A DNA stretch of 64,000 bases. It comes from Limnoperna fortunei (taxonomy: Eukaryota; Mollusca; Bivalvia; Mytilida; Modiolidae). Below, piece after piece: positions 20,199 through 30,800 of this stretch. The notes beneath the pieces are model-generated. The model saw only the letters and a list, made by a program, of their open reading frames with translations. It was not told the DNA's origin and did not search any database. Numbering within the stretch: the first letter of the stretch is position 1; every line of letters begins with the position of its first letter. The position numbers were made by a program, and so were the translations under genes. The stretch spans positions 19,555,714-19,619,713 of the forward strand of contig OX104122.1 in NCBI GenBank assembly GCA_944474755.1, read 5' to 3'.

Positions 20199-21297
20199 GC
20201 GTATATAGATTTTGTTTGTAATGCCTCGGCTAATAAGTGTCGGGGTATAAAGATTGGGTATGTCATGCCCGCCCAAAAAGTTTCGTGGTATATAGATTTG
20301 GTTTGTCATTATCGTAAAATATGCCTCCGCCAAAAAGTGTCGAGAAATATAGATTTTTTTGTTACGCCTTGAATTGGCCTTTAAGTGTAGGGAATGTATA
20401 GATTTAGTTTGTTATGTCTCGGCCAATAAGTGTCGGGGTATATAGATTTAGTTTGTTATGCCTCGGGCAATAAGTGCCGCGGTTTATAGATTTAGTTTGT
20501 TATGTCTCGGCCAATGAGTGTCGGGGTATATAGATTTAGTTTGTTATGCCTCGGACAATAAGTGTCGGGGTATATAGATTTAGTTTGTTATGTCTCGGCC
20601 AATAAGTGTCGGGGTGTATAGATTTCGTTTGCTATGCCTCGGACAATAAGTGTCGGGGTGTATAGATTTCGTTTGCTATGCCTCGGACAATAAGTGTCGG
20701 GGTATTTAGATTTAGCTTGTTATGTCTCGGCAAATAAGTGTCTGGGTATATAGATTTAGTTTGTTATGCTCCGACCAATAAGTGTCAGGGTACATAAATT
20801 TTGATTGTTATGCTCCGGCCAATAAATGTCGGGGTACATGTAAATAGATCTAGTTTGTTATGCTGCGGCCAATAATTGTCGGGGTATATAGATTTAATTT
20901 GTTATGCTCCGGCCAATAAGTGTCGGGGTATATAGATTTAGTTTCTTACGTCTCGGCCAATGAGTGTCGGGGTATATAGATTTAGTTTGTTATGCTCCAG
21001 CCAATAAGTGTCGGGGTATATAGATTTAGTTTGTTACGTCTCGTCCATTCAGTGTCGGGGTATATAGATTTAGTTTGTTACGTCTCGTCCATTCAGTGTC
21101 GGGGTTTATAGATTTAGTTTGTTATGCTCCGGCCAATAAGTGTCGGGGTATATAGATTTAGTTTGTTACGTCTCGGCCAATAAATGTCGGTGTATATAGA
21201 TTTAGTTTGTTACGTCTTGGCCATTCAGTGTCGGGGTATTTATATTTTGTTTGTTATGCCCGTGCCAATAAGTATTGGGGTATATAGATTTGGTTCT
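20199..21297. repeat. 44-bp minisatellite
   Basis: About 25 copies of a 44-bp unit with core AAGTGTCGGGGTATATAGAT and GTTTGTTATGCCTCGG. Outer copies are the most diverged. Two adjacent copies near 20600-20700 share GGTGTATAGATTTCGTTTGC, a sign of recent local duplication. There are no spacers, so it is not a CRISPR. Confidence 0.95.
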
Positions 21298-21486
21298 GTA
21301 CGTACTAACTTGATAAAATTTTGAAAAAGTGTAACAGCGGGGAGTAAATGTGAGTGCGGTTGATAAGATTAGCGAATCCCTTCAAGACATAAGCATTAGA
21401 AAATGGAAAGTAAGATAATAATGTATAGAATGAAACCATGCAATTTATTAAGTTTTTTAAAACATACCGGAATTAGAAGATTAACA

Positions 21487-21570
21487 GTGTAGCCAGGTTA
21501 TTTATACATTTTTACCACCTTAACATGTGTGTAGCCAGGTTATTTATACATTTTGACCACCTTAACATCT
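21487..21570. repeat. 2 x 42-bp direct repeat
   Basis: GTGTAGCCAGGTTATTTATA copies begin at 21487 and 21529; the units differ at only a few positions. Confidence 0.9.
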
Positions 21571-21696
21571 AAGACACACAATAACAATATCAGAAGCCCA
21601 CCGAAAGGGGAAAAAGGTGTCGATATCCGTCTAACATTAGAAGTGAAATTTTCAAACTTTGAAAGTCGGGATCTGGTAAAGAAAAATGCCCCAAAA

Positions 21697-21920
21697 TATA
21701 TATTTATTAAAGTTAGCTGAAAGCATGTACACAGGTAGCAAGTGTTTTTGTTTACAAATATAAACACGTGAATTCAGTTGGGTTGTTTGTATATTTATAC
21801 ATTATTTGCATATGGATTCTTATTGGTTTAAATACAGTAACGTGATTTTGTTTACGAGTAGATGAGTAGTCTCGTGAATTTCATGCACTTTTTGGCGGGA
21901 CGAGTCGTATTTATACGGGT
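21697..21920 (+). repeat. Ngaro split direct repeat A1
   Basis: From ATATATTTATTAAAGTTAGC to GTCGTATTTATACGGGT; matched by A2 at 25999-26221. Confidence 0.95.
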
Positions 21921-21976
21921 ATAGATGAGTTGCATATTTATTCGAAGTTTGCCATTCTACCGGTTTAGCAGCTTTC

Positions 21977-22731
21977 ATGTCCGACACAGAGAGACTCCTA
22001 GATTCTGACCATGAACAATTTGGAGGTGACGCTGCTGCTGATAAGCCTATTAGGACTCACGGTTCTGGTGAATCTTCAAGTCATTCCAATGATCTTGTTG
22101 ATACTTTCCACCTTTTTAAAACTTACCTCGATGGAAAGATTTCTTCGCTTAAACATGACCTTAATGCAGGAAATGAGTTCTTTGATAAGAAGCTCAAAGA
22201 AGATTGTGATGTTAAACTCAAAGGTGAGGGGAATCAAGTACAGTTTTCATTTAACTCGGACATTATTGCAGACCTCAATAAGTTGCAGAAACGCATTTCG
22301 CCTGAAGACTCGTTTCCGGAGCTATCATCAAACTCAACAAGAGAAATAAGCTCATCAGGATTGCGGACAAATCGCCCGCTGGCTGGAAAACCGTTAAGGA
22401 ATACGAAAGTGATGATTTGGCGTCAGATTCGGAAGACGAGAAACGTCTCCGCGCAGCTGAGAATCGCGCCATCAGGTCTATCAACCAAAAGAAGAGGAAT
22501 CATCCTTTTAGTAAGCCATCTACAGTTTCCCCTGCTCCTATTGCTCAACCTACAGATGCTGCTTTTCGGAAATCAGTACAGCCGCCTTTTCGTTCCAACA
22601 AAAAAAGGGATCCAACGCCATACGACATTTGCTTTAACTGTAACCAACTCGGACACTGGAGAACACAATGCCCACTTTTTACCAGGTCCAAGCCGACAAC
22701 AGTCCCAGGCAAACAGTTATATAGTTTATGA
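21977..22731 (+). pseudogene. gag: Ngaro ORF1, Gag-like with CCHC zinc knuckle, frameshifted
   Basis: ATG at 21977, 56 bp past A1, reads an acidic N-terminal half (MSDTERLLDSDHEQFGGDAA) in frame 2. Near 22320 the homologous reading moves to frame 1, giving SPAGWKTVKEYESDDLASDS, then a basic stretch and a knuckle CFNCNQLGHWRTQC at 22630-22671 (CX2CX4HX4C). Known role: the Gag of these elements packages or chaperones element RNA through the knuckle. One frameshift is enough to break it. It is followed within 10 bp by the pol region. Confidence 0.85.
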
Positions 22732-22738
22732 TTAGTAT

Positions 22739-24412
22739 TTGTTAGAGAATCCTATGTCAGAGCAATTTCAAATGTTTACTGATCACGTTAAATATCTTGA
22801 AAATCTAGATATCAGTTCAATTGCTACAGGTGTGAAACATAGTTTACATAAGCATATTGATTTTTGGTCTTCTATTGGCGCATCAAAATTTGTAATTGAC
22901 ACTATTCAAAACGGTTATGTAATTCCTTTTATTACAACTCCGCCACCTATGTCTTTTAAAAATAACAAATCGGCCATATTGCATTCAGAATTTGTTGATG
23001 AAGCCATTGAGGATCTTATAGAATCGGGCTGTGTTGTAAAAACCCCCTTTCAACAATTTGTTGTAAACCCACTCAGTGTAGCGGTACAGAGTTCAGGTAA
23101 AAAACGATTAATTCTTGACCTGAGTGAATTGAACAATTTTGTTAAAAAAGACAAGATCAAATTTGAGGATTGGAAAATTGCTTTAAACTATTTTACTTAA
23201 GATTCTTATCAGTTCATATTCGACTTGAAAAGCGGCTACTTTCATTATGATATTTGTTACAACCAACAGACGTATTTAGGTTTTAAACGGAGGAATAATT
23301 TTTATTGTTTTACAGTTTTAGCCTTTGGATTGTCATCGGCGCCATACCTGTTCAATAAATGTCTTCGTCCTTTAGTGAAACACTGGCGTGCTAATGGTAT
23401 AGATATAGTCCTATACTTAGATGATGGATTTGGTATTGCCAAAGATAAAATTTCTGCAATACACAATTCTTCGTTTGTTAAAAAATCAATAGAAAATGCC
23501 GGCCTTCTTATTAATACTGAGAAATCAGTTTTTGAACCAGTTCAAAAATTAGAATGGTTAGGATTGGTGTGGAATTCAGTTGATTTTTCTACAAGTATAA
23601 CTGACAGAAGGATTAACGACACTTTAAAATCGTTAGATAACATTTTGAAAATATTCCCGTTCTTTACAGCACGCCAATTAGCACGGGTCACAGGTAAAAT
23701 CATGTCAATGTTACCCGTCATCGGTGATCTTACTTCTTTAATGTCCCGTTATTTGTATCATGCTATTGACCAAAGATCAAAATGGGACAGTCTCTTAAAG
23801 CTGGATTTTTTTGCCGCTGTTCGAGTAGAACTAGATTTTTGGTTTAAGAATTTAAAAACTTTTAGTTCAAAGTCTTTGGGGTCTTATTCTCTGCCCAAAA
23901 CGCTAGTTTATTCTGATGCTAGTAACATTGCTGCTGGGGCTTTTATTGTAGACATTCATGATCATATCTTTCACCACATGTGGAATGATCAAGAGATTTT
24001 AATGAGTTCTACTTGGAGGGAACTTAAAGCTATTTTATTAGCGCTTAGGTCATTTAAATTCATCTTAAAAAATGAAAGAATTATTTGGCATACTGATAAT
24101 GAAAACTGTGTACCTATAGTTAAGAAGGGTAGTACGAAAGAACATTTACAGGTAATTGCTCTTAAAATTTTTCAAATTTGCTACCAATTTAACATTTGTA
24201 TGGAAATAAGATGGGTGCCTAGATCCGATAATTCTAAGGCAGATTATATATCAAAAATGATAGACAATGAAGACTGGAGAACTTCATGCGAGTTTTTCAA
24301 CTTTATGGATGAATTATGGGGCCGTATACAGTCGACAGATTTGCCAGTAATTTTAATTTTAAAGTTCGCAGATTTAATTCTAATTTTTGGAGTAACGAAA
24401 CGGAGGCAGTAG
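22739..24412 (+). pseudogene. pol: Ngaro pol, reverse transcriptase and RNase H
   Basis: In one frame: RLILDLSELNNFV (about 23104), an in-frame TAA at 23198-23200, then FDLKSGYFHYDI, FCFTVLAFGLSSAPYLFNK (palm) and catalytic YLDD at 23414-23425. RNase H follows: LVYSDASNIAAGAF (about 23905), STWRELKAI, HTDNENCV and WVPRSDNSKADYIS. The reading then shifts to frame 1 at about 24330 (VDRFASNFNFKVRRFNS, ENNWLVPPIF, GTLIAPKWPSSPFW), a segment usual between RNase H and recombinase in these elements. At least one stop and one frameshift. Confidence 0.92.
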
Positions 24413-24533
24413 ATGCATTTTCACAAAATTGGTTTGGGGAAAATAATTGGCTCGTGCCTCCCATTTTCTTGATCTTGAGGACTGTAGATCATTTGATCCT
24501 TTGTAGAGCCAAAGGAACTTTGATAGCACCTAA

Positions 24534-25858
24534 ATGGCCATCTTCGCCTTTTTGGACAAAAATATTTGCAAAATATTTGAATATCATGCTTACGTCAAAG
24601 ATGTTTTAGAATTCGAACTAAATCAAAATATTTTTGTACGTGGTACGAATAAGAATACAATTTTTGGTTCTGAAGATTTTACCTCGAAGGTATTGTCTAT
24701 CAAGCTAGATGCATCTTGCTGAGTTTTTTGAGCTGTGATTTAGTTTTAAGCTGGCGAGGTCTACGAAGACGAGGCTGGCGATTACGAATGGCAAGGACAG
24801 TAAATATTTTTTCCTTTAATTTGTTTTATCATTTTATACCGTTTGCAAATATTTTCCGGACTGGTCAATGGGCCGATCTTCCCTCCGTCGATCAGGATTT
24901 ACATCAAATTACTGCTATGCTTCCACAGTATTGCCTTCTGTCTAGAGCGGATAGTACCAGGAGGAAGTATCAGTATGCTTTTGACAATTTTTATAAGTGG
25001 TGTAACGATCATAATGTAAATCCACTTCCGGCATCAGAGTACTATGTATCTTTGTATTTAATTCATTTATCTAAAAAACACAATTCTACTGCCAAGATAG
25101 ATGAAGCGTTTTATGCGATTATTTGGTCGCACAAGTTAGTAGGGCTACCTAACCCTTGTACATCAGATTTATGTAAAATTGTAAAAGATGGAGCTCATAG
25201 ATCTATTGGCCATTTTATAACTAATAAAAAAGAGCCAATTACAGTAGAAACATTACAAAAAATTGTATTCAAGTTTGGCAGTGACAGTTCGATCCTCTTT
25301 GTACGATATAAGAACATGTTGTATGTGCCTTATTAGTTATGCAGGATTTTTACGTTTTCGGAACTTGTAAAGTTGAGAAAATCGGATATTCAATTTTTTG
25401 ATACACATTCTTCTTTGTTTATAGAAAAAAGTAAAACAGATAAATTAAGAGAAGGGAATACTGTTCTTATTTCAAGGACTTACAAGCAAACTTGTCCTGT
25501 CAGTATGCTTGCAAAGTATCTTAGATTAGCCACTGTTACTGATCCTTCGGATTTCATTTTTAGAAGTCTAACATATTGTAAGAAATTAAATATGTACAAA
25601 CTTAGAGGTGTCAAACATTTATCTTATACTAGAGCTAAAGAAATACTGCTTCAAACATTAGAATCTGTTGGTTTGGACAAAAATAAATTCGGCCTTCATA
25701 GTTTAAGGTCTGGCGGAGCCACTGCCGCTGCGAATGCAGGTATTAATGATAGATTATTCAAACAACACGGACGATGGGCATCAGACACGGCCAAAGATGG
25801 TTATGTAAAAGAAAATCTTTCTCACAAATTGTCAGTGTCGCAACATTTAGGAATTTAG
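24534..25858 (+). pseudogene. Ngaro tyrosine recombinase
   Basis: After a further frame change near 24540 (YVKDVLEF, NQNIFVRG), the recombinase reads SRADSTRRKYQYAFDNFYKW (core-binding domain, about 24935), YVSLYLIHLSKKHN, and a catalytic domain. The first-arginine region (LRFSEL) is split by two compensating 1-base shifts around 25330-25370. Downstream are HSLRSGG (H..R, 25697-25708), HGRW (25766-25777) and the nucleophile Tyr in DGYVKE (25802-25804). The stop is TAG at 25856. Known role: integrates the circular cDNA by strand exchange. All catalytic residues are recognisable but the frame is broken. Confidence 0.9.
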
Positions 25859-25900
25859 TTAATTATTCAATCCTTCTTTGGCTTTATTTGTCGTTCGAAA

Positions 25901-25997
25901 AGCTGCTACACCAGATGGCATACTTAATCCTAAACATGTGTTGAGTTTTATTTAATAAATAATTTATATTCGTTTGAGCTTGGCCAATAAGAATATA
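25901..25997 (+). repeat. Ngaro split direct repeat B1
   Basis: AGCTGCTACACCAGATGGCA to AATAAGAATATA, 43 bp after the recombinase stop; matched by B2. Confidence 0.92.
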
Positions 25998-25998
25998 G

Positions 25999-26221
25999 AT
26001 ATATTTATTAAAGTTAGCTGAAAGCATGTACACAGGTAGCAAGTGTTTTTGTTTACAAATATAAACACATGGATTCAGTTGGGTTGTTTGTATATTTATA
26101 CATTATTTGCATATGGATTCTTATTGGTTTAAATATAGTAACGTGATTTTGTTTACGGGTAGATGAGTAGTCTCGTGAATTTCATGCACTTTTTGGCGGG
26201 ACGAGTCGTATTTATACGGGT
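25999..26221 (+). repeat. Ngaro split direct repeat A2
   Basis: Near-identical copy of A1, directly abutting B1 as expected for the B1-A2 junction. Confidence 0.95.
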
Positions 26222-26334
26222 TTATTCTTTTGTAGATAATTACTGATGTTTTTGTAATGTCATTAATGCTAATGGTGTATAGTGTTTATGAAAGACATTG
26301 TTGTTTTGCGTTATTTTGAAAATGTATGAAATAA

Positions 26335-26460
26335 AAGCTGCTACACCTGATGGCATACTTAATAGCTGCTACACCAGATGGCATACTTATTCCTATACAT
26401 GTGTTGATTTTTATTTTATATATAATTTATATTCGTTTGAGCTTGGCGAATAAGAATATA
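26335..26460 (+). repeat. Ngaro split direct repeat B2 with an extra partial B copy
   Basis: B2 is 26364-26460 and is preceded by a 29-bp partial B copy (26335-26363, CTGCTACACCTGATGGCATA). About 114 bp of unassigned sequence separates A2 from these, so the A2-B2 junction is not compact as in textbook Ngaro elements. Confidence 0.85.
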
Positions 26461-26845
26461 ATTTACCGACGTCGGCATATCGAAAACAACTACCAATGGC
26501 AATACAGAAAAAAACCCGTTCAACTACCAATTCTAAAAGACTTACGAGACAGAGATATAAAGGCATACTTTATAAATGACATTCATATTCATTAGTGAAA
26601 AGGAATGTGTTTCTTAGGACAACCCAGAGAACACTCATATCTCTGAAAATGTTTATTCTGGAATGTACAAATACTTGTATCTAAGTGCACTGGTAATGCT
26701 TTTTTGAATAAATGATTCTAAGCGAAGCATGGTTGTAAGAAAAGGATTGTGTGAATTTAAATGGTTTCGAAAAAATTACAAATGTCATGAAAATATAAAA
26801 ATATAGGAACTACAAAAAATTCAACCTCAATTGCAGAATCGTATT
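26461..26845. other. Unassigned spacer after Ngaro
   Basis: No convincing gene; a forward frame to 26595 (LPILKDLRDRDIKAYFINDI) is not recognised. It may be the decayed 5' part of the following LINE. Confidence 0.4.
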
Positions 26846-28880
26846 AAATGGGATTCTAATAGAAATGACGAATACATCCAAATTCTTCAAACACACAGCT
26901 ACTAACTTTTGAATTTAGTTAACATTACCTCTGAATCTGACTTGCATATCGCCGCCAGGGAGATATCACAAACAATTTACGATAGTGAATATAAGAATAT
27001 GGTAAAACGATTCTATTAAGGGATCATGGTTATGAGATAAGACATAATAATGAATGGTTAGACAAAAGATGTGAAATAGCTCGCATAGATTTTCAAATCT
27101 TTTCGGACGTCATCCGACAGACACAAATAGACTATTACTTGTAACTACAAGAAAAAGTTTCAACAAGATAAAAGTTAACCTGATGCTTTACATGTACTTA
27201 ATTACAAGAGAAAGATAGGCATAGAACTTTGTTATATTGCTAAAACGAAGCCTAAACATTTTGGTTTGCCATCAAGCTTAAAACCAGATCCAAGTGATAA
27301 GTTGCCAATACAATTCTCACAAATTATTTCGAAAAATATTTTGGGGTCCAATCCATCCAAACTGTGTAACGAAGTGGAAGATATAAAATAACAATACAGA
27401 ATTTAGTTATTTAAACGCGGATGATGAGCTGGACTCTGACATTTCCAAGTACGAAATTTAACTGTAACTAAACAACTATAAATGAGTTTGATAATTTTCT
27501 TGGTGCTTCACAGGGTGACCCAATGTCTCCCTTACTGTTTTGGTTTTTTATTAATGACATTTGGTAACCTGAATAACAATACCGTCATGCAGGCGCGTAG
27601 CTGCCTATACGCGAGTACGCAGCTGAATCCACATTATTTTGTCCAAAAAAAATTTTTTTAGTAGACTAGTTGAAATAAACGAAAGTAAAGCTATTCATCT
27701 CCATTTTTATGCTAAAGTAAATGGATTTTCGTTGGTCAAGAAAGCTCTCCGGAGGCCCCAAAACGCACCAAATTGCACCATTTATTTCAAACTTTTCAGG
27801 GGGGGGGGGGCATACCCCCTGACCCCCTAGATTATTTTGAATCCACATTCTTTATAGGCTAGCTACGCGCCTGCCGTCATGCGAAATGGATGTTTCATTA
27901 CTTAATTCTTTTAGCCGATGACAGTAGTATTTGGAAAATGATCGATTAAGTTACAACATCTCCTAGATAAGTTAATATTTATTTAATAAATGGAATATCG
28001 AAGTTAATACAGACAAGACAAAAGTTGTAGTCACTATTCAGAAATGGGTGGCAGCGAGGGTAAGAACGATTTTATTACAATGGTAAAAAAATAGAAGTTG
28101 TCAACTCATACGTATATCTCGGGTTGTTACTATACTACAATGGAAATTTTCTCTAAACTCAGAGTCGACTTTCGAGGGAATTGTCGTCACTGTTATTCTC
28201 AAAAAGCAGATGTATTTAACTTTGAACATAATATGTATCTTTTGGATAGTATGGTTAGATCTGTTCTAAATTATGCATCAGAAATATGAGGTTTTCACCG
28301 AGCAAGAGAAGATTACAGTATTCTGAAGCTAGGTAATTATATGCCAACTATCTTTTTGTATGGAGAGCTTGGACACTTACCGTTAAACCTATTTTTTTAA
28401 TATACTTAAAAATCTCCGTTTATGAAGTCTACAAAATGTTATACCATGATTGTAATAATGGCAAAATTAATTGGGCATCAATATTAGATTGAACAATGTA
28501 TGGATATCTCAAAAACCAAGTTCAATTTTTAATAGACTCTATCAAAATTCTTACAAAAGACCAATATATGCAAGGCTGGAATGCAGAATTAGTAGAATGA
28601 AGCAAACTCCATATTTATAGAAGATTTAAACTACAATTCTGTATTGAGCGTTACATTGATTTTAATGGTAATTTCAATCTGCTTACAAATTATGAAGTGG
28701 CACTCAAGTTAAATTTTGAGCTCGGACGATACAAAAATACCGACTTGGCACTTGTTGCAATATGAATGCATTGGAGGATGAATATCACTTATTTCAATTT
28801 GCCCTACGTATAGATATCTAAGAACACATTGTTTTACCTAACTACTATTATACTTGACCAAATAAACACAAACTGTATAC
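26846..28880 (+). mobile_element. Heavily decayed LINE with internal deletion, interrupted by a hAT-like element
   Basis: The linker between endonuclease and RT is visible (NRIKWDSNRNDEYIQ near 26855; EWLDKRCEIARIDF near 27055). RT motif QGDPMSPLLFWFFINDI lies at 27511-27561 and LLADD at about 27908-27922, followed by KTKVVV, FYYNGKKIEVVNSYVYLGLL-like thumb pieces near 28070-28130. Fingers and part of the palm are deleted between about 27460 and 27490. Many stops and shifts. It is a different family from the LINE at 4.4 kb, judging by QGDP versus PQGS. Confidence 0.75.
27582..27881. mobile_element. Non-autonomous hAT-like element with exact 8-bp target duplication
   Basis: The element at 27590-27873 (284 bp) begins CAGGCGCGTAGCTGCCTATA and ends with GCTAGCTACGCGCCTG, imperfect terminal inverted repeats extending into the shared TGAATCCACA. 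It is flanked by CCGTCATG at 27582-27589 and 27874-27881. CAG-type termini and 8-bp duplications are hAT hallmarks. The interior has a G12 run and no ORF worth the name. It sits between the RT block B and the ADD motif of the host LINE. Confidence 0.88.
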
Positions 28881-28884
28881 TTTT

Positions 28885-29261
28885 ATGAACGCTTTAAACA
28901 AATCTCTCACATGGCATGAAACATTAGATCACATAATATCACATGACTTGTTGATTATTTTATATTGTTATATTGTTCAAATTGTATGTATTTTGTTCTT
29001 ACTCTTTCAAATAAACTATTTATTCATATTCATTAAATATAAAACACGTGGCAGATATGAACCGGCGAGTGGTCTGCTTAATGGTAAATTACCATCTGTA
29101 AATTTTCTATCTATATTAAACAACTAAAAATTATATAATTATTAAATTTAGGGTTTCCAGCTTATGGAACATGAAGTCATTTTATTGATTCTCATATATT
29201 TCAGGAAATACTAAAATGACTCGAGACGGAAAGAAATCGTATATTGACGACATTTTCTTTA
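28885..29261. other. Gene-free AT-rich DNA
   Basis: A short hydrophobic forward frame at about 28885-29127 is not recognised. Nothing else seen. Confidence 0.4.
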
Positions 29262-29525
29262 AGGCTGCTATTTTAATATACATATATAATGTGATTTGCG
29301 TGGTGTTATTGGCATTAAAATATATACAGGAAGTAAATTAGTTTTGTCCTTGTGCCAGTCTATTATTCTCGTAACTGTTTGTATGTCTATGTAATGAGAC
29401 TCTTCAAGGTTGCTTTTTGATAAGCAAATTTTAAACGACTCGCGTAGTGTTATTGGGCTTATAATATATATATTAATACTCTCCAGGAAGTGACAGTTTT
29501 GTCCTTGTCACTGTCTATTATTCTA
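29262..29525. repeat. Diverged tandem duplication, about 140-bp period
   Basis: Both halves contain a TAGTGTTATTGG/TGGTGTTATTGG phrase, then CAGGAAGT, AGTTTTGTCCTTGT and GTCTATTATTCT. They are clearly diverged, so old. Confidence 0.75.
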
Positions 29526-30050
29526 TTTAGTGCTTTTTATTGTCTAATCGCGTTCCTACTTGCGTGCTTGGTCAATACAAGAACCGAGTCGAGTCTTAAT
29601 GTCTAAAGATTACGTTAATTTTTTGTAACGAATGCAACTTAATGTACTAGGTATACATATTTCAGTCGAGTACACAAATCTTTATCGGTCATGCACTTAC
29701 CTCTGATATTATATGGTTTACTATAATGTGTACATGTAGTCTGTTAAAATACATACTAAATAAAATTTGTTGAAAACACCACACACAAGGTCAGTCACTG
29801 ATTAAACCGTGACTACCAACTGGCTGATATTGGGCGGCATGTTTTTTTTAAAATAAGTTTTATTTACTTTCTGTTGTTTGCACCACCACCTCTGCTTCTA
29901 TTAAATTACACACCATAAATATTATATGTGTATGGGTAATTGTCGGTTTTAAACTATTGTTTGGTATTTAGATAGCGATCTTGTTATATAAAAGTGTTGA
30001 CATTGTCAAAAAAGTTTTTTGTTTGAATGGTGTGAGTGGAGCAATTGTTT
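29526..30050. other. Gene-free AT-rich DNA
   Basis: No gene or repeat family recognised. Confidence 0.45.
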
Positions 30051-30225
30051 AGCTTTATCGTGGCGTCCAGTTTTTATTCCGGGAAGAAGCCTTAAGCTGG
30101 CCAAATAAGATTGCACTTTACCCACAATAACACTCGAATTAGCAACCTCAGTGTTGACAGACTACGTGATGAATAGTAAATGACAAACTTCTTCAGCCAT
30201 TCGGTCACCAAGACACACTTTTTCA
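30050..30225 (-). mobile_element. tRNA-derived SINE, minus strand
   Basis: On the minus strand: GTGACCGAATGGCTGAAGAA (A-box-like), then about 50 bp, then GAGGTTGCTAATTCGAG (decayed B box) and a body. It shares CACTGAGGTTG with the copies at 3.7 and 30.5 kb. Confidence 0.5.
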
Positions 30226-30404
30226 AATTGGACAGGCCATTTTAATTCAATGGACATTTTATAGTATGGGACATCGACAATTTGTAACAGTGCTTATTAG
30301 TACCTTTAACAAGAAAACATCCAGTATTCCAGATTGTCACTGCAGTAATGTTGTTTGATTGGAGATTAACGACACTTTTAACCACATTTAGTTTGTTTTT
30401 GTTT

Positions 30405-30645
30405 GATTGAAGATTAACGACATTTTTAACAATTTTTTCAGCTATATCATAGGGTCCTGTTATTTTTGGAAGAGGAAGTCGGAGTAACTAACAACTTTCG
30501 TCGGAAAACGAGAAATCCTTGTCGATATAGGTTGAAGTTGAGCACATCCTACCCACAGTTTGGTTCTTAACCTCAGTGTTGCCAAGCACTTGATCAATAA
30601 CAGATAACCCAGTACATTATCCACTAGGACAACGAGGTATCTAAG
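30405..30645 (-). mobile_element. tRNA-derived SINE, minus strand, near full length
   Basis: Minus strand: CTCGTTGTCCTAGTGGATAA (head), AACACTGAGGTTAAGAACC, a body with a GACAAGGATTTCTC segment, and the 3' phrase ATGATATAGCTGAAAAAA (30430-30450 on plus). The 3' phrase recurs at 42.19 and 63.05 kb. A partial duplicate of its end (GATTAACGACA) lies at 30365-30420. Confidence 0.55.
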
Positions 30646-30724
30646 TGTCATTGTTATAATGATTTCAAACATAAACGCAGTTAGGCTAATAAAGCATTAT
30701 TTCAATACGCATAATTTTAAAGAG

Positions 30725-30800
30725 GGCCTCGTTGGCCGAGTGGTTAAGGTAGTTCGTCTACTATGCATAGTGTCACGTGAGGTGTTTTCGATAACTGTTT
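30725..30800 (+). mobile_element. SINE tRNA-like head
   Basis: TTGGCCGAGTGGTTAAGG is an excellent A box of a Leu/Ser-type tRNA head, followed by TAGTTCGTCTACTATGC. The B box and body are missing or degenerate. Confidence 0.5.

Larger units (their letters stand above)
21697..26460 (+). mobile_element. Ngaro-type (DIRS order) tyrosine-recombinase retrotransposon, defective
   Basis: The element has split direct repeats in the order A1 (21697-21920), ORFs, B1 (25901-25997), A2 (25999-26221), B2 (26364-26460), the diagnostic arrangement of Ngaro elements. It encodes a zinc-knuckle Gag, RT, RNase H and a tyrosine recombinase, and no integrase. A1 and A2 differ at about four of 223 positions. Known family mechanism: circular DNA intermediates integrated by the recombinase without target duplication; none is seen here. 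Several stops and frameshifts inactivate it. Confidence 0.93.

Noticed and set aside
20199..21297. CRISPR-like array of regular direct repeats (also considered for the 30/32-bp and 37-bp arrays)
   Set aside because: Units are contiguous with no unique spacers, no cas genes, and the DNA is eukaryotic. These are minisatellites.
21977..25858. Classical LTR retrotransposon or viral pol
   Set aside because: No LTR pair, protease or DDE integrase; tyrosine recombinase and split direct repeats identify a Ngaro-type DIRS-order element.
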